This document shows, one piece after another, positions 31,427 through 43,606 of a stretch of DNA of 64,000 nucleotides. The translations under genes and the position numbers were made by a program. The notes below the pieces were generated by a model. It worked only from the letters and a program-made list of their open reading frames with translations. It was not told the DNA's origin and made no database searches. Location of the stretch: positions 82,253,495 through 82,317,494 of the forward strand of contig JALGPY010000005.1 in the NCBI GenBank assembly GCA_023055425.1, written 5' to 3'. Each line of letters begins with the position of its first letter. Within the stretch, counting starts at the first letter, position 1. This DNA is from Linanthus parryae. Its lineage: Eukaryota > Streptophyta > Magnoliopsida > Ericales > Polemoniaceae.

Positions 31427-32278
31427 ATGCCTCGTGGACGTGCTCGTGGTCGTGGGCAGCCTCCGGCTGAAGAATCCCCCCAACGAGAACGCAACGTGGA
31501 AAAGGTGATGGTGATAGAAGATATGCAGCGGCAGGTCACAGAATTGACACGGCGCTTGGCGGCGCATGATCTGCAGGAAGACGATGCCTCAGTGTCGTCG
31601 TTTGAGAACCCCTACCACCGTGGACCACGCGTCCGGGAGCACCGGGGTCACAACGAGAGTCGCGGAGGTATAGAGTTCAAGGTTGAGTTTCCCAGCTTTG
31701 AAGGTACGTTGAAAGCCGCCGATTTCATCGACTAGCTGAATGAGGTGGATCGCATATTCGAGTATAAGGAGGTTTCAGATTGCGTCGTTCCCGTGAGAGG
31801 CAGGGCAAGGCCAAGATCACTGAGTGGGAGAAGATGAAGAAGAATATGAAGGCCCACTTTCTCCCATTCGGCTACACCCAAACCCTATTTCAGCGACTCC
31901 ATACGCTGAGGCAGGGCACCAAGTCAGTTGACGAGTACACAGAGGAGTTTTACCAATTGATTTCCCGTAACGATCTATCGGAGACGGAGGAGAAGATGGT
32001 AGCTAGATATCTCGGGGGTTTGCTGCAGTCCTTGTAGGACGTCCTTAGCCTCCATTCGCTGTGGACTGCCTCAGAAGCCTACCAGAGGGCACTTGCTTTC
32101 GAGAAGCAGCAAGGCAGGAACCCGTGGCGAAGAGCGATCGATCGGCCCGACTCCAAGAATATCGTCCAACCACGCACGCAGCACAGGGCGCTTACAACAG
32201 TTCTATTAAGTGCTATCGATGTGATGAACCAGGGCATAGGGCAAATGAGTGCAATAAGCCTGCTATGCAAAGGGGTAA
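31427..32278 (+). pseudogene. Gag of the gypsy relic, broken
   Basis: It starts MPRGRARGRGQPP, with a Retrotrans_gag core (FKVEFPSFEGTLKAADFID, then [22 protein letters not shown]) and a CCHC zinc knuckle CYRCDEPGHRANEC near 32213-32254. A TAG stop at 31733-31735, a deletion or frameshift near 31775 and another stop near 32035 break the frame. Gag would form the capsid; this copy cannot. Confidence 0.8.
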
Positions 32279-33720
32279 AGCCCTATTTGTCGAGGAAGGT
32301 GTGAGTGAAGAGGTTGAAGGAATTGAAGATTTGAGTGAGCCCATCTATGACGATTACGCAGATGATGAAGTTCTTTACGGAGATGGTCACGAGAATCTGG
32401 TCGTCCGCAAGAGCTTGCTGGCTCCAAAGGGCGATTCTGAAGATGATTGGTTGAGGACCAATATATTTCACACAACATGGACCATCGGAAACAAGGTCTG
32501 CAAGGTGATAGTGGATGGCGGTAGCTGTGACAACATAGTTTCTGAGGAAGCTGTCAAGGAACTGCAGTTGAAGACGGAGCGTCATCCTACACCCTACAAG
32601 CTGTCATGGCTGATAAGGGGCTCCGAGGTAACGGTTGATAAGAGATGTCTTGTTTCTTTTTCAATTGGTAACAAATATTACGACAGCCATTGGTGTGATG
32701 TGGTTAGAATGGATGCGTGTCACATGTTGTTGGGTATGCCTTGGCAGTATGATCGACATGTCTTCCATGATGGACACAAGAACACCTACTCCTTTTTCAT
32801 GAAGGGGAAGAAAATTTTATTGGCGCCACGGCGAGAGGGGTCAACTCCAACCCCGACTGCTGCCACTACTAATCTTCTTTCGAGATCCAGGTTCTTGGAG
32901 GAGCTTGAGCATGAGAATGTGGTATATGCTCTAGTGCCTTCTAGTAGTGAGGCAGGTGATGAGGATGATGACTTACCGCAGGAGGTGCAACAGTTATTAG
33001 TTGAGTTCTCTTACTTGATGCCAGAGGATCTTCCCCCTGGTTTTCCACCAATGAGAGACTTTCAACATCAAATTGACCTAGTACCTGGCTCGAGTCTACC
33101 TAACAGGCAAGCCTACCGTCTCAGCCCCAAGGAGGCGGAAGAGTCACAGCAGCAAGTCGTTGAGTTACTTGAGAGAGGCTACATCAGAGAAAGCATGAGC
33201 CCATGTGCAGTCCCTGCTCTGTTAGTGCCAAAGAAGGACGGTTCTTGGCGGATGTGTGTGGATAGTAGAGACATTAACCGGATTACAGTGAAGTACATAT
33301 TTCCCATTCCGCGACTTGATGACATGCTAGACCAGCTATCCGGCTCTAATATCTTCTCAGAAATTGATCTTAAGAGTGGATACCACCAGATTCGATGAGT
33401 GGAAGACGGCGTTTAAGACCCAACATGGCTTGTACGAGTGGATGGTTATGCCTTTTTGGGCTGTCCAACGCACCTAGCACATTCATGCGGTTTATGCATC
33501 AGGTATTGAGACCTTTCATGGGAAAGTTTGTGGTCGTTTATTTCGACGATATTCTTATTTATAGTCCTAATTGGGCTGCCCATTTTGATCATCTACGTGT
33601 TGTGTTTGAGGCAATAAAAGCGGAGAACTTGTTCATTAACAGAAAAAGTGTTTCTTCTTTACTAATTTTGTGCAGTGTTTGGGGTTTGTGGTGTCTACTG
33701 ATGGTGTTCATGCAGATCCT
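32279..33720 (+). pseudogene. Protease and reverse transcriptase of the gypsy relic, broken
   Basis: Protease is recognised by VIVDGGSCDNIVSEEAV and LLGMPWQYDRHVFHDG. RT is recognised by [48 protein letters not shown] and the catalytic YFDDILIY near 33540. The frame is lost at about 33398, after GYHQIR, and again near 33660. It follows gag directly in the standard Ty3 order. Confidence 0.85.
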
Positions 33721-35493
33721 TCAAAATATTGAAGCGATTGTGGAGTGGCCTGGGCCAAGGACGCTGCACGACATTCGCGGTTTCCATGGTTTGGCATATT
33801 TTTATCACAGGTTCATGACAAACTTTAGCCCCTTGATTTCACCCATAACCGAGTGTATCAAGGGGCGTGATTTCCAGTGGTCTGATGAAGCAGAGTCTAG
33901 TTTTCAGGAAGTGAAGAAAAGGATGACTGAAGCACCAGTTCTGGCACTCCCCGATTTTGACAAAGTGTTTGAGGTTAACTGTGATGCATCGGGCATTGGC
34001 ATTGGAGGTGTTCTTAGCCAGTCATGGTGTCCGATTGAAGGAGTTTATTCTGTTCACTGATCATGAAGCCCTGAAGTACATCAACGGCCAGCACAAGCTT
34101 AGTAGGCGGCATGCCAAGTGGGTGGCGTACTTGCAGGAGTTCACTTTCGCGTTCAAGCACCAAGCGGGAAGTTTGAACCGCGTGGCAGATGCTTTGAGTC
34201 GTCGCAACGTGTTTCTCTCCACCATGAGCAGCCGTGTAGCCGGATTTGAGGCGTTCGCAGACATGTATGAATCTGACCCTTCGTTTGGGAAGATATTTAC
34301 GGAGGTAACTTCTGGTCAACGCCATGATTTTATTGTTCATAATGTTTATCTGTTTCTGGGGCAGCGATTGTGTGTTCCAGACTATTCCTTGCATCATCAG
34401 ATTATCAGTGAGCTCCACAATGAAGGACACTTTGGCCGAGAAAAGACCTTAGCTCTTGTATCTGCTGACTTTTACTGGCCAAAGTTGAGTAGTCACGTGG
34501 CCCATTACGTGGATCGATTCTTTGTTTGCCAGCGTGCGAAGGGAGTTCTCACCAATGCAGGTCTTTATACTCCACTACAAGTTCCTGAAGCCCCTTGGTT
34601 TGATTTTAGCATGGATTTTGTGCTTGGCTTACCCCGCACGCAAAGGGCGGAAGATTCTATTCTTGTAGTTTTGACATGTTTTCCAAGATGGCACACTTTG
34701 TACCATGCAGTAGGAAGACTATGGATGTTGTGCGGATGGCTCACCTCTATTTCAGGGAGATTGTGCGGTTGCATGGGGTTCCTCGTTCCATCACCTCAGA
34801 CCGTGACATGAAAGGCATGAGCCAATTCTGGAAGAGTCTGTGGGAGAAGCTGGGAACTCAGTTGAACTTCAGTAGCGCCTATCATCCTCAGACAGATGGT
34901 CAGACATAGATGGTGAATCGCACTTTGGGTAACCTTCTCCGATGTTTGGCAGGATCGAAACCGAAGCAGTGGGACTTGGCACTTCCTCAATCAGAGTTTG
35001 CCTACAACAGATCGACGAGCCTGACCACTGGCTTGAGCCCATTTCAAGTTGTCAATGGTCAGAATCCATCAGGTGTGTTGGACTTAGCCCCTATTCTGCG
35101 CGTGGGCCGCATTCATCCTAAGGTCGAGGAGATGGCGCAGAACTTGAGAGGTATTCATCACCGGGTGAAGAGCACGATTGAAGAGAATAGCAACAAGTAC
35201 AAGGCTAGGGTGGACAAGCGTCGTCGTCAGGTATTATTTGATGTCGGTGATTTTGTGTGGGCTGTATTGACTCGTGATCGTTTCCCTGTTGGCGAGTACA
35301 ATAAGCTCAAGGATCGGTAGATTGGGCCTTGTGAGATCGTGCAGAAGATCAATGATAATGCTTACAGGTTCAAGCTTCCCAGTCACCTGAAGATCTCAGA
35401 CGTGTTCAATGTGAAACATCTCACTCCTTGCTTTGTGGGTCCTGAAGACATTGCTGTGAACTCGAGGACGAGTTCTTTCCAACCCGGGGAGAC
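33721..35493 (+). pseudogene. RNase H and integrase of the gypsy relic, broken
   Basis: RNase H gives [16 protein letters not shown], then [22 protein letters not shown] and VADALSRR. Integrase gives the zinc-domain His pair (HNEGHFGREKT), [27 protein letters not shown] and [10 protein letters not shown], which place the DDE residues. Frame changes lie near 34030, 34680 and 35320, and there are stops at 34907 and 35318. The end HVFNVKHLTPC-like segment is typical of Ty3 integrases. No chromodomain is visible before the 3' LTR. Confidence 0.85.
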
Positions 35494-35709
35494 TAATACA
35501 GGAGTTGAGTCACCAGACGAGGCTAAGTTGTCAGATGCGACTAATTTGGCGTTTCAGTATCATGACGTCGAATACAAGCGCAAAAGAGGGGTAAAACGGC
35601 CATTTTTGGTCACGCCACACTGTTCGGGGCGTAACTTGAGCTGCCGGGATCAGAACGGCTATTACAGCATATTTCCGGAAATCCCTCGAAGAGACGACCA
35701 TATTTCCTA
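35494..35709 (+). repeat. 3' LTR of the gypsy relic, truncated
   Basis: It aligns with the first 215 bp of the 5' LTR from TAATACAGGAGTTGAGTCAC, where TG has become TA. Similarity stops at about 35709, where short filler joins it to the LINE fragment. Confidence 0.75.
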
Positions 35710-35717
35710 ACTCTTCA

Positions 35718-35749
35718 CGATGAATGGCTATTATAGCATATTCATCGTG
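35718..35749. repeat. Hairpin filler at the gypsy/LINE junction
   Basis: CACGATGAAT and its exact reverse complement ATTCATCGTG flank GGCTATTATAGCAT. The centre is nearly the same as GGCTATTACAGCAT in the adjacent LTR (35656-35669). This looks like templated filler made during break repair. Confidence 0.65.
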
Positions 35750-37235
35750 GAGATTTAGGAACGTGCTTGGATTCCCAAGTCCTCGCACGTTCCTTATTAA
35801 GAGATTCATTGTGCCTAGCAGTGCTGCATCGCAGCCACTGCCGAATTTGTCTTTGGATTGCCTCCTTCTACACCGCTTCCTACAACCATATCACTATCAC
35901 CCGATGGTATAATGTTCATATCTAACCACCCGCCCTTTTTATTGCCTTCTTTGTCAAACACCTTCTCAGTTATAGGGCTAAAAACTGTGTCAGAGCCATT
36001 TCGTTTTGAGCTGTTCAAATCTTCCGCTGATTTTTGGCGTCTTACTACTCGCCTGTGTCTTAAGGTTACCATATTTCAATCTGCTTGTAGCTTGATTAAT
36101 CTCCCGAATTCGCTCCCGGATGGATGAAGCAGTAGGTCTTTGATCACCCGCGGAATTGTCTGCTAGTGCACTGCTTTCCTCATCAACCATATTTGTAGTG
36201 ATAGCCATAGATGAGCTTTTCTCCACTGTCCCTCCATATTTCTCTATAGCAGCATCTAACCCGAATGGATCAGCTGTATCCATATTGTCTTCCTGATTTT
36301 GCTTTCCACATGTCCTGTCAGTTGTTTGGGTTTTATACTTCCCGTATCAGGAGGTAGTGCAGGGTTGCCAGTGACTGTCACGTTTCCATCTTCCACATCC
36401 ATGGTATGTTGGGTTCCATCCTCTACGCGTTCCTTATCAGCAGTCATCTTCTTCCGTTTCGGGTGGCATAACAACCATGTCCCATATCCCGGATCCATCT
36501 CGGATTGTACATCCTTTGGTATTATCTCGCAATGATCCTCTTCGTGAGTAACATGCCCACACCAATGACATATGGTCGGCAATCTTTCATACTTAAAATC
36601 GAGCCAGATCAATTATTTCCTCCCTTGAATGTGGACTCCTCTCGGTATAGGTTCGTTTATGGGGAATCTTCCTCTAACTCGGATAAAGTTAACCCCTTCT
36701 TCACTTTCAATACTCGAATCTGTCCATAGTGTCTCCCCCACCAGATTCACCACACGTTCTCCAGTTTCTGGCTTCATCATATGAATAGGTATATTTCTAA
36801 CTTGGACCCATAGATCTATCGTTGTTATGCCAACCTCTTGTAAGGGTTCTCCGAGCGAATAAGGTTTCAAGAGTAGGATTTTGCCGTTGAAGACCCATGG
36901 TCCCTCTGAAGCAACCCTTTCCAAGCAAGCTTGATCGGGGAATACGAATAGAAAAGTATTGAAATATACTTCTATAATGTTGATTTCGTTACCTCTCGAC
37001 CATATTCGATGCAGCATAGCTCTCATATCTTTAATATTGATTGGATCGTCAGATGGAAAACACCCTATGAGGCACGCTGAAAAATCCTTCTCCGCCTTCT
37101 CCCAATACTCGTCTTCTAACACTAACACTTGCCTCTCCTTCTCCGTGTACTCGGATCCCTTCCCGACGCTTCCCATGTTCGACGGCGTCTACGGCTGACT
37201 TAGGGTTTCCACTGGTTCCGAGAGACTCGGAGCTA
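35742..37235 (-). mobile_element. LINE (L1 type) fragment, 5' part only, - strand
   Basis: It reads leftwards: 5' UTR, ORF1 (from ATG 37176), then the first 20 or so residues of the ORF2 endonuclease (RNVRGLGNPSTFLNLHD). Similarity then stops at the gypsy relic junction. It belongs to the same LINE family as the + strand element at 37602: both ORF1s share the LDFKYERLPT segment. Keeping the 5' end and losing the 3' end is the reverse of normal LINE truncation, so a later deletion or rearrangement removed the rest. Confidence 0.8.
35815..37176 (-). pseudogene. LINE ORF1 (DUF4283 and zinc knuckle), - strand, broken
   Basis: ATG at 37176 opens MGSVGKGSEYTEKERQ. The DUF4283 domain follows, with FNTFLFVFPDQACLERVASEGPWVF and DLWVQVRNIPIHMM. 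After an in-frame TAA at 36613-36615 the same frame continues with IWLDFKYERLPTICHWCG and its CCHC knuckle. A frameshift near 36285 leads to the acidic or basic linker and the C-terminus. ORF1 proteins of plant LINEs bind their RNA. This copy is dead. Confidence 0.8.
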
Positions 37236-37584
37236 CTAGGGTACTAACTACACACGTAGTTCGATTTGCTTCATTGAAGGTAAATTTGGACAATAACCAC
37301 TGAGTCGGGAGGCTGTTAAATATTTACTCTCTACCCAATATTATGTTCAATTTGACTTATTTTTTATCCAACTTTGATTCGGTAACTCTTCCGAGAAAAC
37401 AGAGGTAACTCGAGTTGTGCAATAATACAAAACTTGTTAACAGTCCTCCAGAAAAAGCTTGCTAATTCTTTTATAATGTTTTGACAAAAAAAAATCTTTT
37501 ATAATGTTATAAAACTAACTTAAGCTCACAACATCATAAGAAGATTAATAACTTTTTATATGGCTTTACTTTTTATCACTTAAC

Positions 37585-37601
37585 AAGGTTATTGAGAAAG
37601 T
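37585..37601. repeat. 17-bp target-site duplication of the + strand LINE, left copy
   Basis: AAGGTTATTGAGAAAGT here is repeated at 43259-43275 after the A tail. The first two A of the right copy may belong to the tail, so the certain length is 15 bp. Confidence 0.9.
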
Positions 37602-37765
37602 TCCTCCGAGTTTTTTTAGTTCCTCCGAGTTTCTCGGAGCAGTTCTGTGAGGCGATTTCTAGGGTTAGTTTTGTCCCCATCAACAGCGGCGCCTGTCGTC
37701 TGGTTTGATCAGAATTGCTTCGCCTGAAAGCTTGCGATCTCGTGAACACCATCCTCAACGTCATC

Positions 37766-39105
37766 ATGTCTGGATTAGAGTACACGAAGAAGGAACGAAC
37801 TAGGGTTGTTCTTGATGAAGCTTCCTGCAACGAAGCAGAGAAGGGTTTTAGTCATGTTTTAATTGGTTCCTTTGCAACAGAGGAGAAAATCGTGGGTGCA
37901 ACAATGAGGCCAGTCTTTCGCAAGATCAGGAACAAAGGTAATGAAGTAAACATGATCGAAGTTGATTTCAATACTTTCTTGTTCGTGTTCCCGGATAAAG
38001 CTAGTATGGAACGGGTAGCTTCGGGTGGTCCGTGGGCTTTCAACGGTTGTGTGTTACTAATGAAGCCATGGAAACTGGGTGATCCGACAAAATCGGTGGT
38101 CTTCAAGGACTTCGAGGTTTGGATACAGATCAGCAATATACCGATCCATCTCATGAGGAAGGACACAGGAAAGATGATAATTGACTCAGTTGGGGAATCA
38201 TTATTTGTAGACGAACGTGTGGAGAGCGAGGACGGTATCTATTACATCCGGGCTAGGGCACGACTTCCAACTGATGAGCCAATCCCTAGGGGGTGCAACC
38301 TGGTTGTCAAAGGTGAAGAAACTTGGTTAGACTTCAAGTACGAGCGACTCCCCACAGTCTGCTGTTGGTGTGGGTGCATTACCCACACTAGTAATGAATG
38401 TGAAGTGGTTCCTAAGGATCTACAGAATGATGCTGAACAAGTCTATGGCGACTTTTTGTTGTGCCATCCTCAAGGCCTCAGGAGGGCAGCTTTCAAGAAC
38501 CCCACTGGACAGAACAGAGGACAGAGAAGAAAGACCACGTTACCGGAGAAGGAGAAGAACAGGGGAGTGGCGGACGAAGATCAACAAGTATCTAGTCAAG
38601 GGGCAGCACAACACTCGACTGAGATCACTACAGTGGAAACAGACATTGTACCGTCTCAGCATTACACAGAGGGTGTTACAGTGGATTTAGCAGCCATGGA
38701 AGAGACACAAATAGAGGCAGAAACAGGGGATAATGGTCGAGGAAGCCACCTGCTGGAAAAGGTGCATGAGGAAAGAGAGAAGATGATGGTGACGCAAATC
38801 AAGACATCAAGGACGAGAAGTGAACAGGGAGCTTAGCCAAGGTCAATCTGTTTAATGCCAAAGTGACGGATTCGACTAACCGCAAACAAGTCACCAAGCG
38901 CAAGTCGGACACGATGAATTTTAGCCCAACCCCACAGTTCCCAGAAGCTGTGATAATAGAGAAGCAAGAGGTGGCGAAGCAGCTTTTTGCAAACAACAGT
39001 GGGGATGAGACGACGTCAGAAGTGGCAGGAGAGGGTTCGGATAAGGAGACACCACCAACAATTCTTCCGGCGGCGACTGATTTTCAGTCCCGCCTTTCGC
39101 AATGA
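37766..39105 (+). pseudogene. LINE ORF1 protein (DUF4283, zinc knuckle), one frameshift
   Basis: It starts at ATG 37766 (MSGLEYTKKERTR). DUF4283 occupies about residues 20-190, with FNTFLFVFPDKASMERVASGG and EVWIQISNIPIHLM. A CCHC knuckle (CCWCGCITHTSNEC) follows LDFKYERLPTV. The C-terminal third is polar and low complexity. The frame reaches a stop at 38834-38836, but the neighbouring frame carries on from about 38825 to a stop at 39103-39105 that overlaps the ORF2 start. One frameshift near 38822-38838 therefore explains the break. The protein likely coats LINE RNA in an RNP. Confidence 0.85.
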
Positions 39106-42100
39106 GTCTTCTATGTTGGAACGTACGTGGGCTTGGGAACCCTAGTACGTTCCTATCGCTTCGCGACCTAGTGAAGCAGAAGTCCCCCGATTTGGTCTTT
39201 CTTTCGGAGACCAAGTCATCAAGACAAGAGATGCAGAGTGTTTTTGCTAGACTTCCGCACTACAATGGTTTCGCAGTCGACTCCGACGGTAGGAAGGGGG
39301 GGTTAGCATTAATGTGGAAAGACAGTATGCAAGTTCAAATACATAATCAGTCCTTTTTCTTCATTGATTCGTGGGTAAAGAGGGAGGATGAAAATCAGTG
39401 GTGGAAGTTCACGGGCTTCTATGGAAACCCTAATAGAGATGAGCGCTCTTTCTCCTGGGAGTTGGTCAGAAGACTGGTACCCCAACCAGATGTTCCTTGG
39501 TGTGTTGCGGGTGATTTCAATACTATCACATCTCAAGACGAAAAGGATGGAGGAGTTGTGGTAAGTTTTAGTCAGATTGATCAGTTTAAGGAGGCACTCA
39601 GTGATGCAGGTTTATTGGACCTTGGCTTTCAAGGTAATCCGTTTACGTGGTCTAATAATCAAAGTGATTTTTCTAATATTCGTGAACGGCTTGATCGGGT
39701 TGTTGCAAATTATCTTTGGTTAGACTGTTTCCAGGGGGCTAAAGTCACACATTTGTGGTGGCCCAATTCAGACCATGTTCCCATCCTTATGGAGTGGAAA
39801 CGACAGAGCAAAGAATGGCGACGTAAGAAGAGATTTCAGTACGAAGATATGTGGGAAACACATGAGGAGTTCAACTCTTTCTTGTCTGGGATTTGGCTAG
39901 AAACAGACCAGCCGGTTATGTCCAAGCTTAGGGATATAGGAAAGAAGTGTTCGGATTGGAACAAAGAAGTATTCGGCCAAGTTAACAGGAAGTGTAATAT
40001 GCTGCGTGAGAGGGGAAGCTACTTGGACAAACTACCACAAAGTGCAGAAGTTCTTGCCGAGAAGAGAAGTTTGACAAAAGAGTACAATATGCTTCAAAGG
40101 AGGGAAGAAATCATGTGGAAACAGAGATCCAGGGTGAACTGGCTACAACAAGGGGATCAGAATACAAAGTTTTTTCATGTCAAAGCAACAATAAGAAGAG
40201 CCAGAAATCAGTTTAATGGTTTAGAGAACAATGACGGGGTGTGGGTGACGGACGAGACACAGATTACAGGGGTACTGCAAAGTTATTTTTCGAACATCTT
40301 CACTTCGACAAGGCCATCGATGGTGGAGATTGAGCCTTTGCTTACTCCGACTGCAGAGATGTTGTCCACAGCTGAGTGTGAAAGGCTCGAAATCCCTTAT
40401 GATGCTATGGAGGTTAAGGAAGCGTTGCTTAGTATGGCACCAGAAAAAGCTCCAGGAGTGGATGGTTACAATGCAGGCTTCTTTCAGAAGCACTGGAACT
40501 TAGTTGGAGAAGAAGTAACTAATGAGATCCTTAATGTGTTGAACAATGGGGCGTCGGTCAAGGAGTATACTCACATTTTTATCGCGTTGATTCCAAAGAT
40601 CAAGCAACCACGTAAGCCCTCTGATTTCCGTCCTATTAGATTATTCACGGTGATCTATAAAATTGTGGCTAAATGTGTGGCTAATCGGCTTAAAACGGTT
40701 TTACCTAAACTTATTTCTGAGAATCAGAGCGCATTTATTCCGGGTCGTTTGATCTCAGACAACATCTTAACAGCCTTTGAAGTTATTCACTCGTTGAAGA
40801 CTAGGAAGAAGGGCAAGCAGGGTTTTATGACACTTAAGCTGGATATGAGCAAGGCCTATGACAGAATCGAGTGGAAGTATCTGGAGGAAGTTCTTTTTCA
40901 CCTCGGTTTTGGAATCAATTTTCGCTCCCTTGTTAGGAGATGTGTTCAGACAGTGTGTTACTCTTTTATTCGTAATGGATCCCCAGTGGGTCACATCGAC
41001 CCAGAAAGGGGCCTTAGACAGGGGTGCCCTCTCTCCCCTTATCTATTTCTATTGTGCAGTGAGATGCTGTCACGCACTGTGACTGAGTCTGTAGAAGAAG
41101 GAAGACTTCAGGGGGTAACAGCCTCTCGGGGAGGACCAGTGGTCTCCCACCTTTTTTTTGCTGACGATTCCATGTTTTTTATGCAGGCAGATGAAGAAAA
41201 TATAACAGTGCTTTTGAACTTGCTGAGAGATTATGAAAGAGCTTCAGGTCAACTTATTAATATCGACAAGTCGGCGGTTGTTTTTTCATCAAATGTGTCG
41301 GAAACAGTACGAAGCAACGTTTGTAACGTAGCAGGAATTCCAGAGGTGAACCAGCATGATCAGTATCTTGGCCTTCCGACAACCATGGGAAGAAATAAGA
41401 AGCTCACTTTTAACAAGCTTATTGAAAGACTGGCAAGCAAACTGAAGGGGTGGAAGGAAAAGAATCTGACAGCAGCAGGTAAAGAGGTGATGATAAAAGC
41501 AGTGGCTCAAGCTTTACCAACTTATGCGATGTCCTGTTTTCAGCTCCCTGTTGGTACTTGTGAGAAGATGGAGATGCTGATTAGAAGATTTTGGTGGAGT
41601 AGGGCCAACCAAGACAGAGGAATTCCTTGGATAGCTTGGAACAAGTTGCAAAAAACAAAGGAAGAGGGAGGTTTGCAATTCAAGGATCTCAAAGCGTTTA
41701 ATCTGGCTATGTTGGCTAAGCAAGGATGGCGGATTATGCGGAACGATAACTCCTTATGCAGCAGAGTTCTAAAAGCTAAGTACTTCCCCTCGTCTGATTT
41801 TATGAATGCAAAAATCGGCTATACACCTTCGTTTGCTTGGAGGGGAATCATTGCAGGTCAGGCCATATTGAAAGAAGGGATGAGATGGAAGATAGGCAAT
41901 GGGGAAAGGGCTCGCTTGAAAGATGCTTGGATCCCCTCCAACCCCTCCGCTAAACTCATTACAGTACTGCCAGAGGATAATTTAGACTTGGTGAGAAGCA
42001 TTATGGTGGATGGAGAGAATGAATGGGACATGCATAAAATGAGAGAACGCCTTGGGATGTTGATTGTGTAGCGATTCAAAGCATCAAGCTACCAAGCGTT

Positions 42101-43225
42101 CCTTGCCCAGATAAATTAGTTTGGTCGGCTAGTCCGAACGGCTTTTATTCAGTTAAAACAAGATATGTCCTCGCAAAAAGGATGACGGAAGATAGTTCAA
42201 TAAATCCAGAAGTTTCCGGGGAAAACATGAAGATCTACAAAAAACTTTGGTCTGTTAAGGTCCCGAAGAAAACACTGCACTTCACTTGGAGAGTGCTGAA
42301 AAGTTCATTAGCTACCAAAGATAAACTTCGGAAGAGAGGCATAGCTGTTGACCCTATTTGTCCGCTTTGTGAGGAAAGTGTAGAATCGATGAGCCATATA
42401 TTTATGCGATGCTCCTGGACCGAGGATTTGTGGAGAAAGCTACGCAATATCAGGGGACAAAGCTCCTTATCTGGACCGATAGATGAGTGGCTAGCAAGCT
42501 GCATAGAGGCTGAGCCGTTAAAGAATCTACGGGAAGTCTTCATCGCGCTACACTGCATCTGGTATGCGAGAAATAATGCGGTTTTCAACGGTTCCAAGGT
42601 TGAAACTTCCCTGGTCGCAGCAGAGGTGATTACACGCGTGGAGGAACTAGAGAACCTGCACCAAACGACTGGTAGTAGTGGAGATCAACGACAGCAGGAG
42701 AAGAAATGGGTTGCCCCTATGAGAGAGCTGATAAAGGTGAACTTCGACGGGGCTTGGGATGCACTGAACAGACAATCGAGTGCTGGAGCAGTGGCGCGAA
42801 ATGCAGATGGATCAATTCTTGCGGCGGTGTCAGTTGCCACTGGAACTAGCAACTCGCCAATGATTGCAGAAGCAAAAGCAATAAATATTGCGGTGGATTT
42901 GGCGATTCGCAGGGGCTTCAAACGTGTAGTTTTTGAAGGCGATGCAAAAGTTTTAATTGAAGAGATATTGAACCGCCACAACGGAAAAGCTGCAACGGAC
43001 ATCACGGAGACAGAAGACGAGATCACCACCTTGCTTTCGAAAATAAGTTTCTTTGAACAGTGGTCGCTCAATTTCACTGAAAGAAGTGGCAATGCAGTTG
43101 CTCATATAACAGCTGCTTTCACAAAAGTTTCGGTTGTAGGAGTAGAATGGTTAGCAGATTTTCCACTTTGGATGATGGAGGTGGCTCAACGAGATGTAAG
43201 CTTCCAAAGTTTTGTTCCGCCTTAG
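39102..43225 (+). pseudogene. LINE ORF2 protein (endonuclease, RT, RNase H), one frameshift
   Basis: ATG 39102 overlaps the ORF1 stop. The apurinic-type endonuclease runs from LLCWNVRGLGNPS through ETKSS, WCVAGDFNTI and NSDHVPILMEW. RT has APEKAPGVDGYNAGFF, LIPKIKQPRKPSDFRPI, QSAFIPGRLISDNI, LKLDMSKAYDRIEW, GLRQGCPLSPYLF and the catalytic FFADDSMFF (D688, D689). The frame ends at 42069-42071, but the adjacent frame continues from about 42050 (WDVDC) to 43225. There a zf-RVT segment (CPLCEESVESMSHIFMRC) precedes RNase H with VNFDGAWD, AEAKAINIA, EGDAKVLI and NAVAHI. A single frameshift near 42045-42060 separates the two halves. The enzyme nicks DNA and copies LINE RNA in place. Confidence 0.9.
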
Positions 43226-43275
43226 TGCGTTTATAAAATTAGACTTCCCTAAAAAAAAAAGGTTATTGAGAAAGT

Positions 43276-43600
43276 CAAACCACATACATAAATTGTGATG
43301 GAGGGCATACATACTAAAACAATTGTTCCGAAAACTAAAACGTCGACATGCTTATATGCTTCTAATTCACTTTCTCAATAAGAATATGAACTACTGAAAA
43401 TTTTAGTTTCTAAAAGAAAATTGACTTAGTTACTGACTACTCTTATCTAGTAAACTGTCACATTTTAACACTACCAACAGTATTACCTTCTGATAAATTA
43501 ATCAATTTTTAACTAGTTAATGTTACTTTTTACTTAATTGCAGACAGAATATATATATTTACAAGTTCTGATATTAATTAGTTTATTGAAAATATGAATT
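43276..43600. other. Intergenic, nothing recognised
   Basis: AT-rich sequence without coding signal or clear repeat between the LINE and the SINE. Confidence 0.5.
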
Positions 43601-43606
43601 CTAATG

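Larger units (their letters stand above)
30790..35709 (+). mobile_element. Ty3/gypsy LTR retrotransposon relic with truncated 3' LTR
   Basis: A 5' LTR (30790-31379) and a tRNA-iMet-type primer site are followed by gag, protease, RT, RNase H and integrase in the Ty3 order. The first 215 bp of a 3' LTR (from 35494) come next, broken near 35709. Gag and pol carry several stops and frameshifts. No chromodomain is evident at the integrase C-terminus. The second LTR is cut off against the LINE at 35742, so no target duplication can be seen. Confidence 0.85.
37602..43258 (+). mobile_element. Full-length LINE (plant L1 type) with RNase H domain
   Basis: A 5.66 kb element between 15-17 bp direct repeats, with a 5' UTR, ORF1, ORF2 (endonuclease, RT, zinc-knuckle-like domain, RNase H), a short 3' UTR and an A tail (43251-43260). 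ORF1 and ORF2 overlap by ATGA. I see only two coding lesions, one frameshift in each ORF. The 5' UTR begins with a tandem TTCCTCCGAGTTT repeat. Confidence 0.93.

Noticed and set aside
31270..31470. Separate small gene before the gypsy gag
   Set aside because: It spans the LTR end and primer site. The gag start at 31427 is in another frame and matches the family.
35339..35710. Chromodomain at the end of the gypsy integrase
   Set aside because: The sequence after HLTPCFVGPED runs into the 3' LTR and shows no aromatic cage or chromodomain pattern.
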